From Rheinheimera sp. 4Y26 (lineage in GTDB: Bacteria; Pseudomonadota; Gammaproteobacteria; Enterobacterales; Alteromonadaceae): a stretch of DNA of 64,000 nt. The stretch is from the NCBI RefSeq assembly GCF_025245835.1, contig NZ_JAOBWS010000001.1:806001-870000 (forward strand). The letters are read 5' to 3'. Both the position numbers and the translations under genes were made by a program. Below, piece after piece: positions 7,985 through 17,403 of this stretch (position 1 is its first letter; each line of letters starts with the position of its first letter). The notes beneath the pieces are model-generated. The model saw only the letters and a list, made by a program, of their open reading frames with translations. It was not told the DNA's origin and ran no database searches.

Positions 7985-10096
7985 ATGAAAAAACCAAAGT
8001 TACTGGCACTTTGTGCCAGCTTGATGTGCTGTTGTGCAACTTTGTGGTCTTGCACCAGCCAGGAGTCCACCGCTGTGGTGGTTTCAAATGCAAAATTGCC
8101 GGGCAGTGCAAAGGCTGCTGCACACTCAGCTGCAGACACTGATCTGAACCAGCTTGCCAACAGCCTGACCGACCGCTGGCAGCTGCAGCAGGGGGCTATT
8201 CGCTGGCAGGTTCAGGATGCCCATCAGGATCATCTGGAGTTTAGTGGTGAGCAGTTGTCGGCCATTATTTATTATGGTGCTGACCCAAAGGGCGAGTTGG
8301 TATTAAAGCGCAAGCTGGTGTGGCCTATGTTGCGCACCATCCCCAATGACACCCACGCCAGTTTAATCCATCAGTTTGATTTGGCTTTGTCACCTGTGCT
8401 TAGCCTCAAGGGCCAGCAATTGGCAGAGGAGCGTCCGCTTTGGGTGCAATATGATGGTTTGCTGAAAATTCACAGTGCACTGGGCTCTGGCCTCACTTTA
8501 ACCCGAACCTTAACGCCAAGCCCAACCGGTGCTTTTCTGGTGGAACAGCATGAACTGCATAACGAGGGCAGCAGCCCAGTAACCCTTCAGGTAGCGCCGC
8601 TCGACTACCGGCACAGCACAGACGCTGCCAAAGGCGTGGATGGCAGTTATCTGATTCGTGCCCGCAGCGATTATAGCGGCGAAGTCACACTGGCCGCCGG
8701 TGAGCGTTTCAGCTACCAGCTGACCTTCAGTGCAGTGCGGCAGTCGGATGCAGGCTTTAGCATCAGCGCCGCAGAAGCTGCCGATACTTTGCTGCAACGC
8801 CAGTTATATCTGGCCTCTTTGCGGCAAAAGTTGCAGCTGGAAACACCGGATCCTGTGCTGAATCAGATGTTTGAATTTGCCAAACTGCGTGCGGCCGAAA
8901 GTATTTACCGCACCAAAGGTGGTTTAATGCATGGCCCTGGTGGCGGCCGTTATTATGCGGCCATCTGGGCCAATGATCAGGCCGAATATGTGAATCCGTT
9001 TTTTCCGTTTTTGGGTGATGCCAATGGCAACGAATCGGCACGGGTCAGCTTTTTTCATTTTGCCCGTTTTATCAATCCGCAGTTTAAACCTTTGCCTTCC
9101 TCTATTGTGGCCGAGGGCCTGGATATCTGGAATGGGGTAGGAGACAGGGGCGACTGCGCCATGGTGGCTTATGGTGCCAGCCGTTACGCACTGGCCTCGG
9201 GTGATGCAGAGCAGGCACAACAACTGTTGCCTTTGATCCAGTGGTGTCTGGACTACAACAAGCACAAAATGACCAGCGATGGGGTGATAGCCTCAGACAC
9301 TGACGAGCTGGAAAACCGCTTTGAAGCAGGTGAGGTGAATTTAAGTACCAATATGCTGGCCTATGGTGCTTTGGTGTCATCGGCGCATTTATATCGGGCA
9401 TTGGGAGACACCGTCAAAGCGACCGCACTCAATGCCGATGCGGCAAAGCTGCGCACTGCCATTCACAGTTATTTTGCCGGTGAAGTGGAAGGTTTTCATA
9501 CCTACCGTTATTACGACGGCAATACCAAACTGCGGGCCTGGATAGCGCTGCCACTGGTGATGGGGTTTGCTGAACAAAAACAAGGCACGCTGGATGCTTT
9601 GTTGTCGCCACAGCTTTGGACTGAAAACGGTATTTTAACTGAGTCCGGCGCTAAGACCTTCTGGGACAGAGCCACGCTGTATGCATTTCGTGGCATTTTT
9701 GCCGCAGGTGAAACCGACACCGCAATGAAATACCTGAAATATTACAGCCGTAAACGCCTGCTGGGTGAACATGTGCCATTTGCAGTCGAAGCCTGGCCGG
9801 AAGGGGATCAACGCCATCTGTCGGCAGAAAGCGGACTTTATGCCCGTGTTATCACTGAAGGTTTATTTGGCATTGAGCCTACAGGTTTTAAAAACTTTAC
9901 TGTAGCACCCAGATTGCCAACCGGTTGGGATCAGATGTGTTTGCGGCAAATCCGCGCTTTTGCCAGCAATTTTGACCTTTGTGTGGTGCGGCAGTCTTCG
10001 GTGGATAAACCTTATCTGCTTGAGTTCACAGTGCAGGGGCAGGGCAGTCGTCAATACAGCTGGGATGGCATCGCGCCATTGAGTTTACAGCTGTAA
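7985..10096 (+). CDS. Six-hairpin glycosidase-like lipoprotein
   Basis: About 703 residues. The N-terminus has a lipoprotein signal peptide (LLALCASLMCCCATLWSC) with several candidate lipidation cysteines near residues 16-23. A beta-rich N-terminal domain (about 50-270) is followed by an (alpha/alpha)6 toroid domain (about 290-640) with the motifs GPGGGRYYAAIWANDQAEY, GVGDRGDCAMVAYGASRY, and FWDRATLYAFRGIFAAGETDTAM, as in six-hairpin glycosidases. The family number is not certain from reading alone. ATG 7985 is preferred over the GTG at 7979 because GAGGAG lies 5 bases upstream of it. It probably acts in the periplasm or at the outer membrane on an oligosaccharide, controlled by the upstream MelR-like regulator. 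Confidence 0.8.
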   Translation: MKKPKLLALCASLMCCCATLWSCTSQESTAVVVSNAKLPGSAKAAAHSAADTDLNQLANSLTDRWQLQQGAIRWQVQDAHQDHLEFSGEQLSAIIYYGADPKGELVLKRKLVWPMLRTIPNDTHASLIHQFDLALSPVLSLKGQQLAEERPLWVQYDGLLKIHSALGSGLTLTRTLTPSPTGAFLVEQHELHNEGSSPVTLQVAPLDYRHSTDAAKGVDGSYLIRARSDYSGEVTLAAGERFSYQLTFSAVRQSDAGFSISAAEAADTLLQRQLYLASLRQKLQLETPDPVLNQMFEFAKLRAAESIYRTKGGLMHGPGGGRYYAAIWANDQAEYVNPFFPFLGDANGNESARVSFFHFARFINPQFKPLPSSIVAEGLDIWNGVGDRGDCAMVAYGASRYALASGDAEQAQQLLPLIQWCLDYNKHKMTSDGVIASDTDELENRFEAGEVNLSTNMLAYGALVSSAHLYRALGDTVKATALNADAAKLRTAIHSYFAGEVEGFHTYRYYDGNTKLRAWIALPLVMGFAEQKQGTLDALLSPQLWTENGILTESGAKTFWDRATLYAFRGIFAAGETDTAMKYLKYYSRKRLLGEHVPFAVEAWPEGDQRHLSAESGLYARVITEGLFGIEPTGFKNFTVAPRLPTGWDQMCLRQIRAFASNFDLCVVRQSSVDKPYLLEFTVQGQGSRQYSWDGIAPLSLQL

Positions 10097-10167
10097 CCTA
10101 TGACCATCCAAGCGCCCTCAGGTTTTGCTCTGGGTTTGCTCAGGGCTTGGCCGGGGCGCTAAGGCTG

Positions 10168-10998
10168 TTATTTTCTCAGACTGCTGTCTGGCTTTTGTTC
10201 AGGCTGTATTGCCGGGCTCTGTTGATTGCGCTTGGTTTGAACGGCCATGTTTTGGTGCTCAGGCTTTGGCAAAGGCGGGTAAGTAGCCAGCACTTTTTCG
10301 ATTTGTTCCGCCACCAGCGGTGCCAGCTGGCGGTGCTGATGGTGCAGCATATGATAAAACGGCAGTGGCCTGTGGGCGATTTCAAAACGTTGTGGGCTTA
10401 CCTGCAAAGTGGTGTGAAAACGAGCGCCATCCACCATTAAAAAGCGGTCGACCTTTTTTTGCTGATATAAATCCACTAACTGCTGCCAGCTGTTCACTTC
10501 GTAGGTTTTGGCCAGTACCTGCAGCTTAATCAGTTGCCGTGCAGTTTTAACCACAGGGGTAAATATCAGCAGATTGGGATCGTTAATATCGGCGGCTTTG
10601 CAAGGCACCAAAGCACTGCAATGGTAACTGACCTGCATCTGATCGAGCTGGTGCACCAGCACCAGCTGTGGCAACAGCCGGCTGAGTGCGTCAATACGGG
10701 CAATGTCGCCATCAATTTTGCCTTGCTGATATAACTGGATAAAACGCTCCGGAGCAGCTTCGACCAGCTGTATTTCAATGCCAAGATTCTGATATGCCTG
10801 CAGCACTATAGGTAAATAATATTGTTGCATTGTTGGGTGATTGCTGTAACTGAGCACCAGCACTCTGGGCAAAGTACCTTTAGCTGCCGCAACACCCGGC
10901 AGACAGCTATAACAACAGAGCAGCAGTAGCCAGAGCTGTGTTTTAACACCACAAAAGATGCGCAAGGCAATATCCGTAAAAGGCCTGTTGTAGGGCAC
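10168..10998 (-). CDS. Periplasmic binding-protein-like protein
   Basis: A 276-residue exported protein. After a basic start there is a hydrophobic segment (LWLLLLCCYSCLPGVAAA) that fits a signal peptide, then a segment around VLVLSYSNHPTMQQYYLPIV and VLQAYQNLGIEIQLVEAAPERF typical of the first lobe of family 3 solute-binding-like proteins. The last 40 residues are rich in Pro, Gln and Lys and look disordered. No transporter partners are adjacent. It is the third binding-protein-like gene in the first 11 kb, and none sits with a permease, so roles in sensing seem as likely as transport. Confidence 0.7.
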   Translation of the reverse strand: MPYNRPFTDIALRIFCGVKTQLWLLLLCCYSCLPGVAAAKGTLPRVLVLSYSNHPTMQQYYLPIVLQAYQNLGIEIQLVEAAPERFIQLYQQGKIDGDIARIDALSRLLPQLVLVHQLDQMQVSYHCSALVPCKAADINDPNLLIFTPVVKTARQLIKLQVLAKTYEVNSWQQLVDLYQQKKVDRFLMVDGARFHTTLQVSPQRFEIAHRPLPFYHMLHHQHRQLAPLVAEQIEKVLATYPPLPKPEHQNMAVQTKRNQQSPAIQPEQKPDSSLRK

Positions 10999-11184
10999 TG
11001 TTTTATCCTGTGTTGGCGCTGCTGTAATTGTGTTGCTGTCATCCTGTCAGGGCGCAGCTTAATGCTGGTACTGCATTTGTAAGAGCTTCGCCATGATTAT
11101 GGCGCAACCTTCAGAGTTATAGCACTGATTTTTAAAAGAAAGCTGTATTTTTCAACTTTTGCAGTTCATCTTTTAGCACAGGCA

Positions 11185-11208
11185 AAAGGCAGCAATGCTG
11201 CTGCCTTT
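11185..11208 (-). terminator. Hairpin downstream of the peptidase gene
   Basis: Perfect 10-bp arms AAAGGCAGCA/TGCTGCCTTT around ATGC, 26 bp after the stop of the minus-strand peptidase gene. The T-tract on that strand is short, so this may be a weak terminator or only a transcript end stabiliser. Confidence 0.55.
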
Positions 11209-11233
11209 ATTACGCGTTCAGAGCAGGGTTGTG

Positions 11234-12760
11234 TTATCTCGGGCCGTAAGCCTGCAAAAAGTTGCGTTTAGCAGCTGCAGTGGCTTGCTGATCGGGCCTG
11301 ATATCAGCTTCTTCAACAAAATGGCTTAAAGTCAGGCCCATTCTGGTGAGATAAGGCGTAATATCCAGATATTCGTTGCCACTGACATAACGGCGGAAAA
11401 ATTCGGTCATATCCACGCCGCTCACCAGCTTCACATGGCGGATAATATCGGCGCTGCTATAACCTTTGGGCTGCTGGCCTTTTTCGGTGGTGCCAAATTC
11501 GCTGAACATAGAGCGCATCAAGTCGGCTACACCTTTTTCACCGTCTGTGGCGTCCCGCATTTCTGCTTCCATTGCCATCGCCACTAAAGCACCACCACCA
11601 TAGACCAGGGTTCGCAGCGGTTGTTTGTCGTGACCAGCCTGCTGAAAACTGGCTTGAGAGCGCTGATAATAACGGCCAATGGCATGGCGGCTGTACATGG
11701 TTTCAAAACGTTTGAGCAGCCAGGCCTGGTCAAACTGACCACCACGGTGCAGCAAGACTGCAGTCAGGTAATCGGTAAAACCTTCTTTAAACCATTCTTC
11801 GTCCACTGAAGCCGGCACCATCGACAGGCCATTCCAGAAATGCAGCAGCTCGTGTGCCATCACATTACCCCAGACGACGCGGTTGGCCTCAGTAGCAGGG
11901 CCTTTAATCAGCTGACTAAAACTGCCTTCAAAAGCACCGCCATCGGCAAAACCTTCGTTCACCACTATCAGATATTGTTTCCGGTTTGGTGTGCTGCCAA
12001 ACATAGTGCTGGATTGTTGCAGCATGCTTTGCAGCAGGCTGGTAAAACGCTGGCTGTCTTTGGCATAAGGAGCGCCCAGCACTAAATCCAGGCTGTAGTC
12101 CTGATGTTGAATTTGCTGGTGTTGAGCCGTGCCAAAAAACATCACGTTGGATAAAAGTTCGCGGCGGCTGCTGGCGTTAAAGCTGTTGTCAGCCGTTTTT
12201 GGCCAGGGTGTATACGCCTGCCAGCCTTTGGGCAATTCAAACTGCACTTTGATATTGGGGTCCATTTTGTCGGCCGGCACGACAAATAAAGCGTAACCGG
12301 TAAAAAATAAACCTTCGTCAGTTTTATAAGCCACTTCTTCCACCCCGGCCGGCCACTGATAAGCGCCATGGCCGGTTTCTACTTTATAACGTACCCGCAC
12401 AGGCTGATCGCCAACCGGCAATACCCAGTCGCCGTCCGGTGTGGTGCTAAAACTGATGTTTTTGCCCTGGCTGTCTTCAACTTGTAAATCTTTGATAAAA
12501 GCCGTTTGTCCTGCGGGTAAACCCACAGCACCCATCACATTAAACAAAGCCAGTGTATTGCCATGCAGCTGATAGCGGGCGTCCACTTCCAGCCCATCCG
12601 GTTGTACTTTCACATAAATTGCCGGCGCTAACTGAGCTTGTGCAGCTGCTTGTGACACTGGTGCAGCTTGCACTGGCGCGCTGGCAAGGGCTGCGCCGGT
12701 ATAACAGCTCAGCAGCAGGCTGGCGGTATAACAAAAAGTGATTTTGGTTAATTTAAACAT
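11234..12760 (-). CDS. M61-family-like metallopeptidase
   Basis: A 508-residue exported protein with a signal peptide (to about residue 26, ending GAALAS). The N-terminal half is beta-rich, as in M61 glycyl aminopeptidases. The zinc-binding motif is HELLHFWNG (an HExxH motif), followed by the third-ligand segment EEWFKEGFTDYLT and a helical C-terminal domain with a GGGALVAMAME helix and a PDZ-free end. All catalytic residues expected of gluzincins (HExxH plus a downstream Glu) are present. It probably cleaves N-terminal residues from peptides in the periplasm. A hairpin lies just after the stop. It is monocistronic. Confidence 0.85.
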   Translation of the reverse strand: MFKLTKITFCYTASLLLSCYTGAALASAPVQAAPVSQAAAQAQLAPAIYVKVQPDGLEVDARYQLHGNTLALFNVMGAVGLPAGQTAFIKDLQVEDSQGKNISFSTTPDGDWVLPVGDQPVRVRYKVETGHGAYQWPAGVEEVAYKTDEGLFFTGYALFVVPADKMDPNIKVQFELPKGWQAYTPWPKTADNSFNASSRRELLSNVMFFGTAQHQQIQHQDYSLDLVLGAPYAKDSQRFTSLLQSMLQQSSTMFGSTPNRKQYLIVVNEGFADGGAFEGSFSQLIKGPATEANRVVWGNVMAHELLHFWNGLSMVPASVDEEWFKEGFTDYLTAVLLHRGGQFDQAWLLKRFETMYSRHAIGRYYQRSQASFQQAGHDKQPLRTLVYGGGALVAMAMEAEMRDATDGEKGVADLMRSMFSEFGTTEKGQQPKGYSSADIIRHVKLVSGVDMTEFFRRYVSGNEYLDITPYLTRMGLTLSHFVEEADIRPDQQATAAAKRNFLQAYGPR

Positions 12761-13086
12761 CAGTTGCAGTTCCTAAGGGGCAGCCTGTACGTGCAGGTTG
12801 CTTATGATTGTCAGTGATAAAATTGGCCTTATCAGTATTGCAGTGAAGTTGCTGACCGGGCCTGCTGGGGCGGGATTATTAAAAAATTTGTTTAGCGATG
12901 CGACTTAGCATTTGTATCAGAATATTCAGATATGTCAGGCTTAAAAAATATCTTATTGCTTTTCATAAGCTTAACTTTAGCAACTTATGTTATAGGCACA
13001 AAAATTCTGCCTGGGCGGGCAAAAAAAGCCCGGCATGAAGGCCGGGCTTTGCTGCAATCACGACGACTGTGGTAGGCGCAGGTTGA
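12761..13086. other. Intergenic region upstream of the peptidase gene
   Basis: About 326 bases without a gene. The part nearest the peptidase is AT-rich (12880-13000) and must hold its promoter; I could not fix the boxes with confidence. The far end holds the terminator of the GH97 gene, reported separately. Confidence 0.5.
13019..13050 (-). terminator. Rho-independent terminator of the GH97 gene
   Basis: Ten-bp arms AAAGCCCGGC/GCCGGGCTTT with the loop ATGAAG, followed on the minus strand by a run of T residues. It lies 36 bases after the stop of the glycosidase gene. Confidence 0.88.
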
Positions 13087-15105
13087 TCACAAAGGCGTTA
13101 AAATAGCGGCAAAACCACCACCGGCCACCATTGGGATATCCAGTGTATCGCCGGCTTTAACCACACGTTTTTCCAGTTTGTAATCTTCAGCATGACGGTC
13201 AGCATTGATGCCGTCTTTAATCAGCTCGAGCTGATAAGAGCCTTTTGGCAGAAAATCCAGTTTGACCGGAAAAGTGCGTGGCTGGTCATTCGTCATGCCC
13301 GCTACATACCAGTTGTTGCCGTTTTGCCTTGCCAGCAACAGGTATTCGCCGATATTGGCGTGCAACACTTTAAAGTTATCCCACACTGTTGGAATTTTGC
13401 TGATAAAAGCCGGAATTTCAGGCTCTGCCAGATAGCTGTTCGGCGTGTCGGCCAGCATTTGCAGCGGGCTTTCATAAAGTACAAACATCGCCAGCTGATG
13501 AGCGCGGGTGCCCAGGCTCATAGGGCGGGAAAACACCGCATTAAAGTCTTTGCGATGGGCATTACGCATAGCGCCAGGCGTGTAATCCATCGGCCCTGCA
13601 ATCATGCGGATAAAAGGCAAATGCAGGTTGTGTGCTGGGGTTATCGCATCTGACCATTTATGGTTTTCCAGCCCTTTGACACCTTCGCGGGTCAGCACAT
13701 TAGGGTAAGTGCGGTGTATACCGGCCGGTTTATAAGAGCCATGAAAATTCACCATCAGCTGATATTTGGCAGCCATAGCGGCGGCGCGCCAATAAAAATT
13801 CACCATGCTTTGGCTGTCGCTGTTCATAAAATCGATTTTAAGGCCGGTGATGCCCCATTTTTTATACAACGCCATGGCCGCTTCCATGTTTTTATCCAGG
13901 CCGCTCCAGGGCACCCACAGCTGTACGTCCACCCCTTGTTTTTTAGCATGGGCAATAATGGCTTTTACATCAATAGTGGGCAGCACTGTCAGCACATCGT
14001 CGTGGGTCGACCAGCCATCGTCGATCAGAATATTTTCAATGCCAAATTTGGCTGCAAAATCAGCGTAATACTTATAGGTTTCGGTATTGATGCCGGCTTT
14101 AAAATCCACATCTTTAAAGTTGTTTTCGTTATACCAGTCCCAGGCGATCTGGCCCGGTTTTATCCAGCCTGGCGCGCCGATTCGGGAAGGCTCTGCCAAT
14201 AAGTAACTCAGCTGAATATTCAAAAGCTCCGCATCAGAACGCGCCACACCAATAATGCGCCAGGGGTAACTGCGCTCACGCGACACTTTGGCAACATGGG
14301 CGGTAAATTCGCCGGTTTGTTCCGGGTTTTGCGGGTTCTGTTTGCTCAGATCCAAATCTTTGGGATGCACACCATAGATGCTGCCATCGCCTTTGCCTTG
14401 TAACCAAAGGCCGGGGTAATCCTGTAAATCGGTTTCGGTTAATAATAAATTCACGCCTTTGGCGACAAAAAGCGCCGGCAGGCTGCCAAGCTCATCCCCA
14501 TCAATATTTTTTGCCGGCAACGGGGTAAAAGTAGGCTGGGTGGCGGTGCGGAAGTTTTTTTCAAAAGGGAAATAACTGTAAGTACCGGCAACAAAATTAA
14601 ACTCGGCCTGTTCTTGGGTAAGCTCCGCTTGATCGGCTTGTTTGCCTTCAAAACGATAAGCTGCACCTTCATTAAAAAGGCGGAAGTTCAGGCTGAAATT
14701 CTGTTTAAAATCAATAATAAGTTCGTTGTAGTGATTCTGAATCACCGCGGTGCGCACCTTCACTTCCGGCCGGAGCTGTTCATTGACTGTTTTTTGTTGT
14801 TGGCCTTGCACCACCAGTTGCTTGCCAATATGCATGCCGTCGGCAAATTGCAGGCCAATGGCGGAAGGTTTGATCAGCACTTCACCATCCACTTTAAGCT
14901 GATACTGCAGTTGGGGGGTGGTATGGACTGTGATCTCCAGTCTGTTGTCCGGTGAGTGCAGGGTAAAAGTTTCGGCTTTGAGCGCCGGAGCCAGGCTGAT
15001 TGCCAGCAGCAGTAACGTTTTGCGCAGCAACATGGCAGGCGCTGGCCGGAGCTGTTGCTCGTCTGCGGTTGTGGCCCGACAAGGGATGGGGGCATGTTGA
15101 AACAT
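13087..15105 (-). CDS. GH97-family alpha-glycosidase
   Basis: About 672 residues from the chosen start. A signal peptide core (LLRKTLLLLAISLAPALKAE) lies about 25 residues in, giving an unusually long leading n-region. The alternative ATG at 15033 would give a normal signal peptide but has no ribosome binding site, while ATG 15105 has GGAGA 8 bases before it. The N-terminal beta-sandwich (about 45-300) is followed by a TIM barrel with IDDGWSTHDD, GLKIDFMNSDSQ and NFHGSYKPAGIHRTYPN, then TREGVKGLE, and a C-terminal beta domain. These are hallmarks of GH97 enzymes such as SusB relatives. The Asp in KIDF suggests the retaining subgroup, but that is an inference. It should act on alpha-glucosides or galactosides in the periplasm. 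Confidence 0.9.
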   Translation of the reverse strand: MFQHAPIPCRATTADEQQLRPAPAMLLRKTLLLLAISLAPALKAETFTLHSPDNRLEITVHTTPQLQYQLKVDGEVLIKPSAIGLQFADGMHIGKQLVVQGQQQKTVNEQLRPEVKVRTAVIQNHYNELIIDFKQNFSLNFRLFNEGAAYRFEGKQADQAELTQEQAEFNFVAGTYSYFPFEKNFRTATQPTFTPLPAKNIDGDELGSLPALFVAKGVNLLLTETDLQDYPGLWLQGKGDGSIYGVHPKDLDLSKQNPQNPEQTGEFTAHVAKVSRERSYPWRIIGVARSDAELLNIQLSYLLAEPSRIGAPGWIKPGQIAWDWYNENNFKDVDFKAGINTETYKYYADFAAKFGIENILIDDGWSTHDDVLTVLPTIDVKAIIAHAKKQGVDVQLWVPWSGLDKNMEAAMALYKKWGITGLKIDFMNSDSQSMVNFYWRAAAMAAKYQLMVNFHGSYKPAGIHRTYPNVLTREGVKGLENHKWSDAITPAHNLHLPFIRMIAGPMDYTPGAMRNAHRKDFNAVFSRPMSLGTRAHQLAMFVLYESPLQMLADTPNSYLAEPEIPAFISKIPTVWDNFKVLHANIGEYLLLARQNGNNWYVAGMTNDQPRTFPVKLDFLPKGSYQLELIKDGINADRHAEDYKLEKRVVKAGDTLDIPMVAGGGFAAILTPL

Positions 15106-15443
15106 CAAGGGTTCTCCATTCATGATAAAAACCCATTGCAGCAGCTCAAACACTTTGCTGGCGCATGTTTTTGCCGCTGTTGTTTCCCGGAAAATAACTC
15201 CTGTCGTGCTCGCTTAGCACTGAGCTGTGCGCTACGCCAACGGCTGGCGCTCTTGCGCCTGATGGGTGGCTTTGGACAAAAAAGCAAAAACAACTAAGGT
15301 TGAGGGTGCTGGCCCTGGTTTTATCTGATGTGCCGGCACACCTGTTTTCTTGTGAACAGCCAGATTGTGGAGATTGTTGGCGCGAGCTGTGGTTCAGGCT
15401 TTGTCCTTGTGGTGTTTCCATTCATCGTTATGGAGGATCGCAA
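15106..15443. other. Divergent intergenic region
   Basis: About 338 bases between the GH97 gene and the lysozyme-like gene. It has several short hairpins, including CGCCAACGGCTGGCG near 15236, but no clear coding signal. Open frames here lack ribosome binding sites and run as extensions of the neighbours. Confidence 0.45.
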
Positions 15444-16307
15444 ATGACCTACCCTAAATTAGTGCAGGGCGATAAAGGCAAAGATGTCAGTGCTTTACAG
15501 ACATTATTAAACAAAGTGGGCGCCATGCTCAGAGTGGACGGTGATTATGGCCCCGGCACCACAGCAGCCATTCGTTATGCGCAGGATGTGGCAAGACAGC
15601 AGGTAACAGGCATTGCCGATGCCACTTTATGGGACTTTTTGCAAAAGCAGCCACAACCTTTTGCCCCGCTTGACACCAATGGTGTGGCTTTTATTGCACT
15701 GGAAGAAACCGGCGGCCTGGCTTATTACCAGCGAGTGACCCGGTTCCCGCATTATCCGGGCGGGGAAAGTGGCATCACGCTCGGAGTAGGTTATGACTTG
15801 CGTTTTCACAGTGTGGATGAGTTTTACAACGACTGGAGTGATTATTTAGCCAAAACCACATTGCAGGAACTGAGCAACGATATTGGCAAACAAGGCAGCC
15901 CACAAAGGGCAGAGGCACTGAAAAATCAGGGCATTGAAGTGCCTTTTTATGCGGCCTGGCAGGTGTTTGTGCGTAAAACCCTGCCCGGTTTTTATAAAAA
16001 AACACTGGTGGCTTACCCATCGCTTGGCGCTTTGCCCGGGCTTTGTGCTTCGGTACTGGTGAGCCTGGTGTATAACAGGGGGCCGGCACTCAGTGGTAAA
16101 AACAGGGAAGAAATGGCCAATATCCGCCGTATTCTCGACCAGGCGGAACAGGCCAGGCAACAAGGCAAATCGGCTACAGAGCTGAACCAGTTGTTGCTGC
16201 CAGTGGCTGATGAATTGCTGGAAATGAAAAAATACTGGCCTGTGACTTCAGGTGTGGTAAAAAGGCGGCAGCTGGAAGCCAATTTATGGCGGGAAAGTTT
16301 GGTCTGA
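15444..16307 (+). CDS. Peptidoglycan-binding lysozyme-like protein
   Basis: A 287-residue protein. Residues about 5-65 form a PG_binding_1 domain (GDKGKDVSALQTLLNKVG, DGDYGPGTTAAIRYAQ). The rest resembles phage-type or pesticin-like muramidases: ALEETGGLAYYQR supplies a Glu and SGITLGVGYDL matches the loop with the catalytic Thr of T4-type lysozymes, and a C-terminal helix resembles VYNRGPAL-type segments. The ATG at 15444 is preceded by GGAGG at 5-7 bases; an open frame upstream lacks such a site. No signal peptide is present, so release or export is unclear. No phage genes surround it, so it may be a domesticated endolysin or an effector. Confidence 0.78.
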   Translation: MTYPKLVQGDKGKDVSALQTLLNKVGAMLRVDGDYGPGTTAAIRYAQDVARQQVTGIADATLWDFLQKQPQPFAPLDTNGVAFIALEETGGLAYYQRVTRFPHYPGGESGITLGVGYDLRFHSVDEFYNDWSDYLAKTTLQELSNDIGKQGSPQRAEALKNQGIEVPFYAAWQVFVRKTLPGFYKKTLVAYPSLGALPGLCASVLVSLVYNRGPALSGKNREEMANIRRILDQAEQARQQGKSATELNQLLLPVADELLEMKKYWPVTSGVVKRRQLEANLWRESLV

Positions 16308-16423
16308 CAGCGAAATGGCAGTTTAAAGATGCAGTGCGGTCAAGCCGCGCTGCGTCTGTTGGTCGCTGACCAGAGCCTGTTGAAAAATGCCTGGGAGATA
16401 CCCTCAGTTATTGTTTTTCTGCA

Positions 16424-17314
16424 TTAACTCAATTGCAGATGCTGTTGTAAAAAACGGATAAAAACGTTGATACGGCCGGATAACGCCGTATTGCGATAAT
16501 ACACCGCATGAATATCTTCCCTTGGATGCGGGCTTTGTAACTGCCCCGGCAATACTTCTATCAGTGCACCACTCTGGCGCAGATCCTGGGTCATAAAATC
16601 GGACAACAGTGCTATGCCATGGCCCAGTCTGCACAGCTGCAACAAGGTTTCGCCGCTGCTGGCGCTGATAAACGGCTGAATATGGATAGGGTCTGGAAAA
16701 TGCCAGTGGTTAAGTTTACTGGGTTCGTTAAAACCTAATAACCTGTGTTTTACCAGGTCGCTGCTCTGTGCCGGTACGCCATATTGTTGTAAATAACTTT
16801 TGCTGGCCAATAAGCGCAGCGGGCTTTTGCCAAGTTTGGTGGCATGCAAGTTGGAGTCCTGCAAAGCGCCTATCCTGATGGCAACATCGGTCCGTTTTTC
16901 AATCAAATCAATAAAGTTCTCACTGGAAATCAGCTCAAGCTTCACCCTTGGATACTGCCGCTGAAACTCGCCAACCAACCCCACCAACTGGTGCAAAATA
17001 AAAGGGCTGGCGGCGTCGACCCGCAATAAACCCACAGCTGTACCACGACTGAGTCTGAGTTGCTCTTCAGCCAGCGCCAGCTGCTGCAAAGCGGGGCGTA
17101 GCTGGTTGATAAAAAGCCGGCCCTCTTCGGTGGCTTCTACCCTGCGGGTGGTACGGTTAAATAAAGTCACCGCCAGTTCCTGTTCCAGCCGCTGTACCGC
17201 ACGGCTGACTTTGGCAACAGGGCAGTCTAATAAACGGGCGGCGGCACTAAAGCTGCCGCTGTCATACAAAGCCAACAGCATTTCAAGATCAGTGGTTTGC
17301 GAGATTATGGTCAT
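16424..17314 (-). CDS. LysR-family transcriptional regulator
   Basis: A 296-residue regulator with an N-terminal winged HTH (about 8-66; GSFSAAARLLDCPVAKVSRA, LEQELAVTLFNRTTRRV) and a C-terminal co-inducer domain (about 90-290). It is divergent from the MFS transporter gene with only a short gap, so control of that gene is likely, as is common for LysR/MFS pairs. The inducer is unknown. Confidence 0.92.
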   Translation of the reverse strand: MTIISQTTDLEMLLALYDSGSFSAAARLLDCPVAKVSRAVQRLEQELAVTLFNRTTRRVEATEEGRLFINQLRPALQQLALAEEQLRLSRGTAVGLLRVDAASPFILHQLVGLVGEFQRQYPRVKLELISSENFIDLIEKRTDVAIRIGALQDSNLHATKLGKSPLRLLASKSYLQQYGVPAQSSDLVKHRLLGFNEPSKLNHWHFPDPIHIQPFISASSGETLLQLCRLGHGIALLSDFMTQDLRQSGALIEVLPGQLQSPHPREDIHAVYYRNTALSGRINVFIRFLQQHLQLS

Positions 17315-17403
17315 AAATGAAAAAGTAATTTACTGTTTATGCTGTTTTTCGAAATAGTAGCAAGGCTCATACTGCGCGGCAATTGTTCAATCAGGAGAAT
17401 ATG

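Noticed and set aside
13192-14202. Long plus-strand open frames opposite the GH97 gene
   Set aside because: They are antisense to a gene with clear catalytic motifs; the translations have no domain features and no ribosome binding site.
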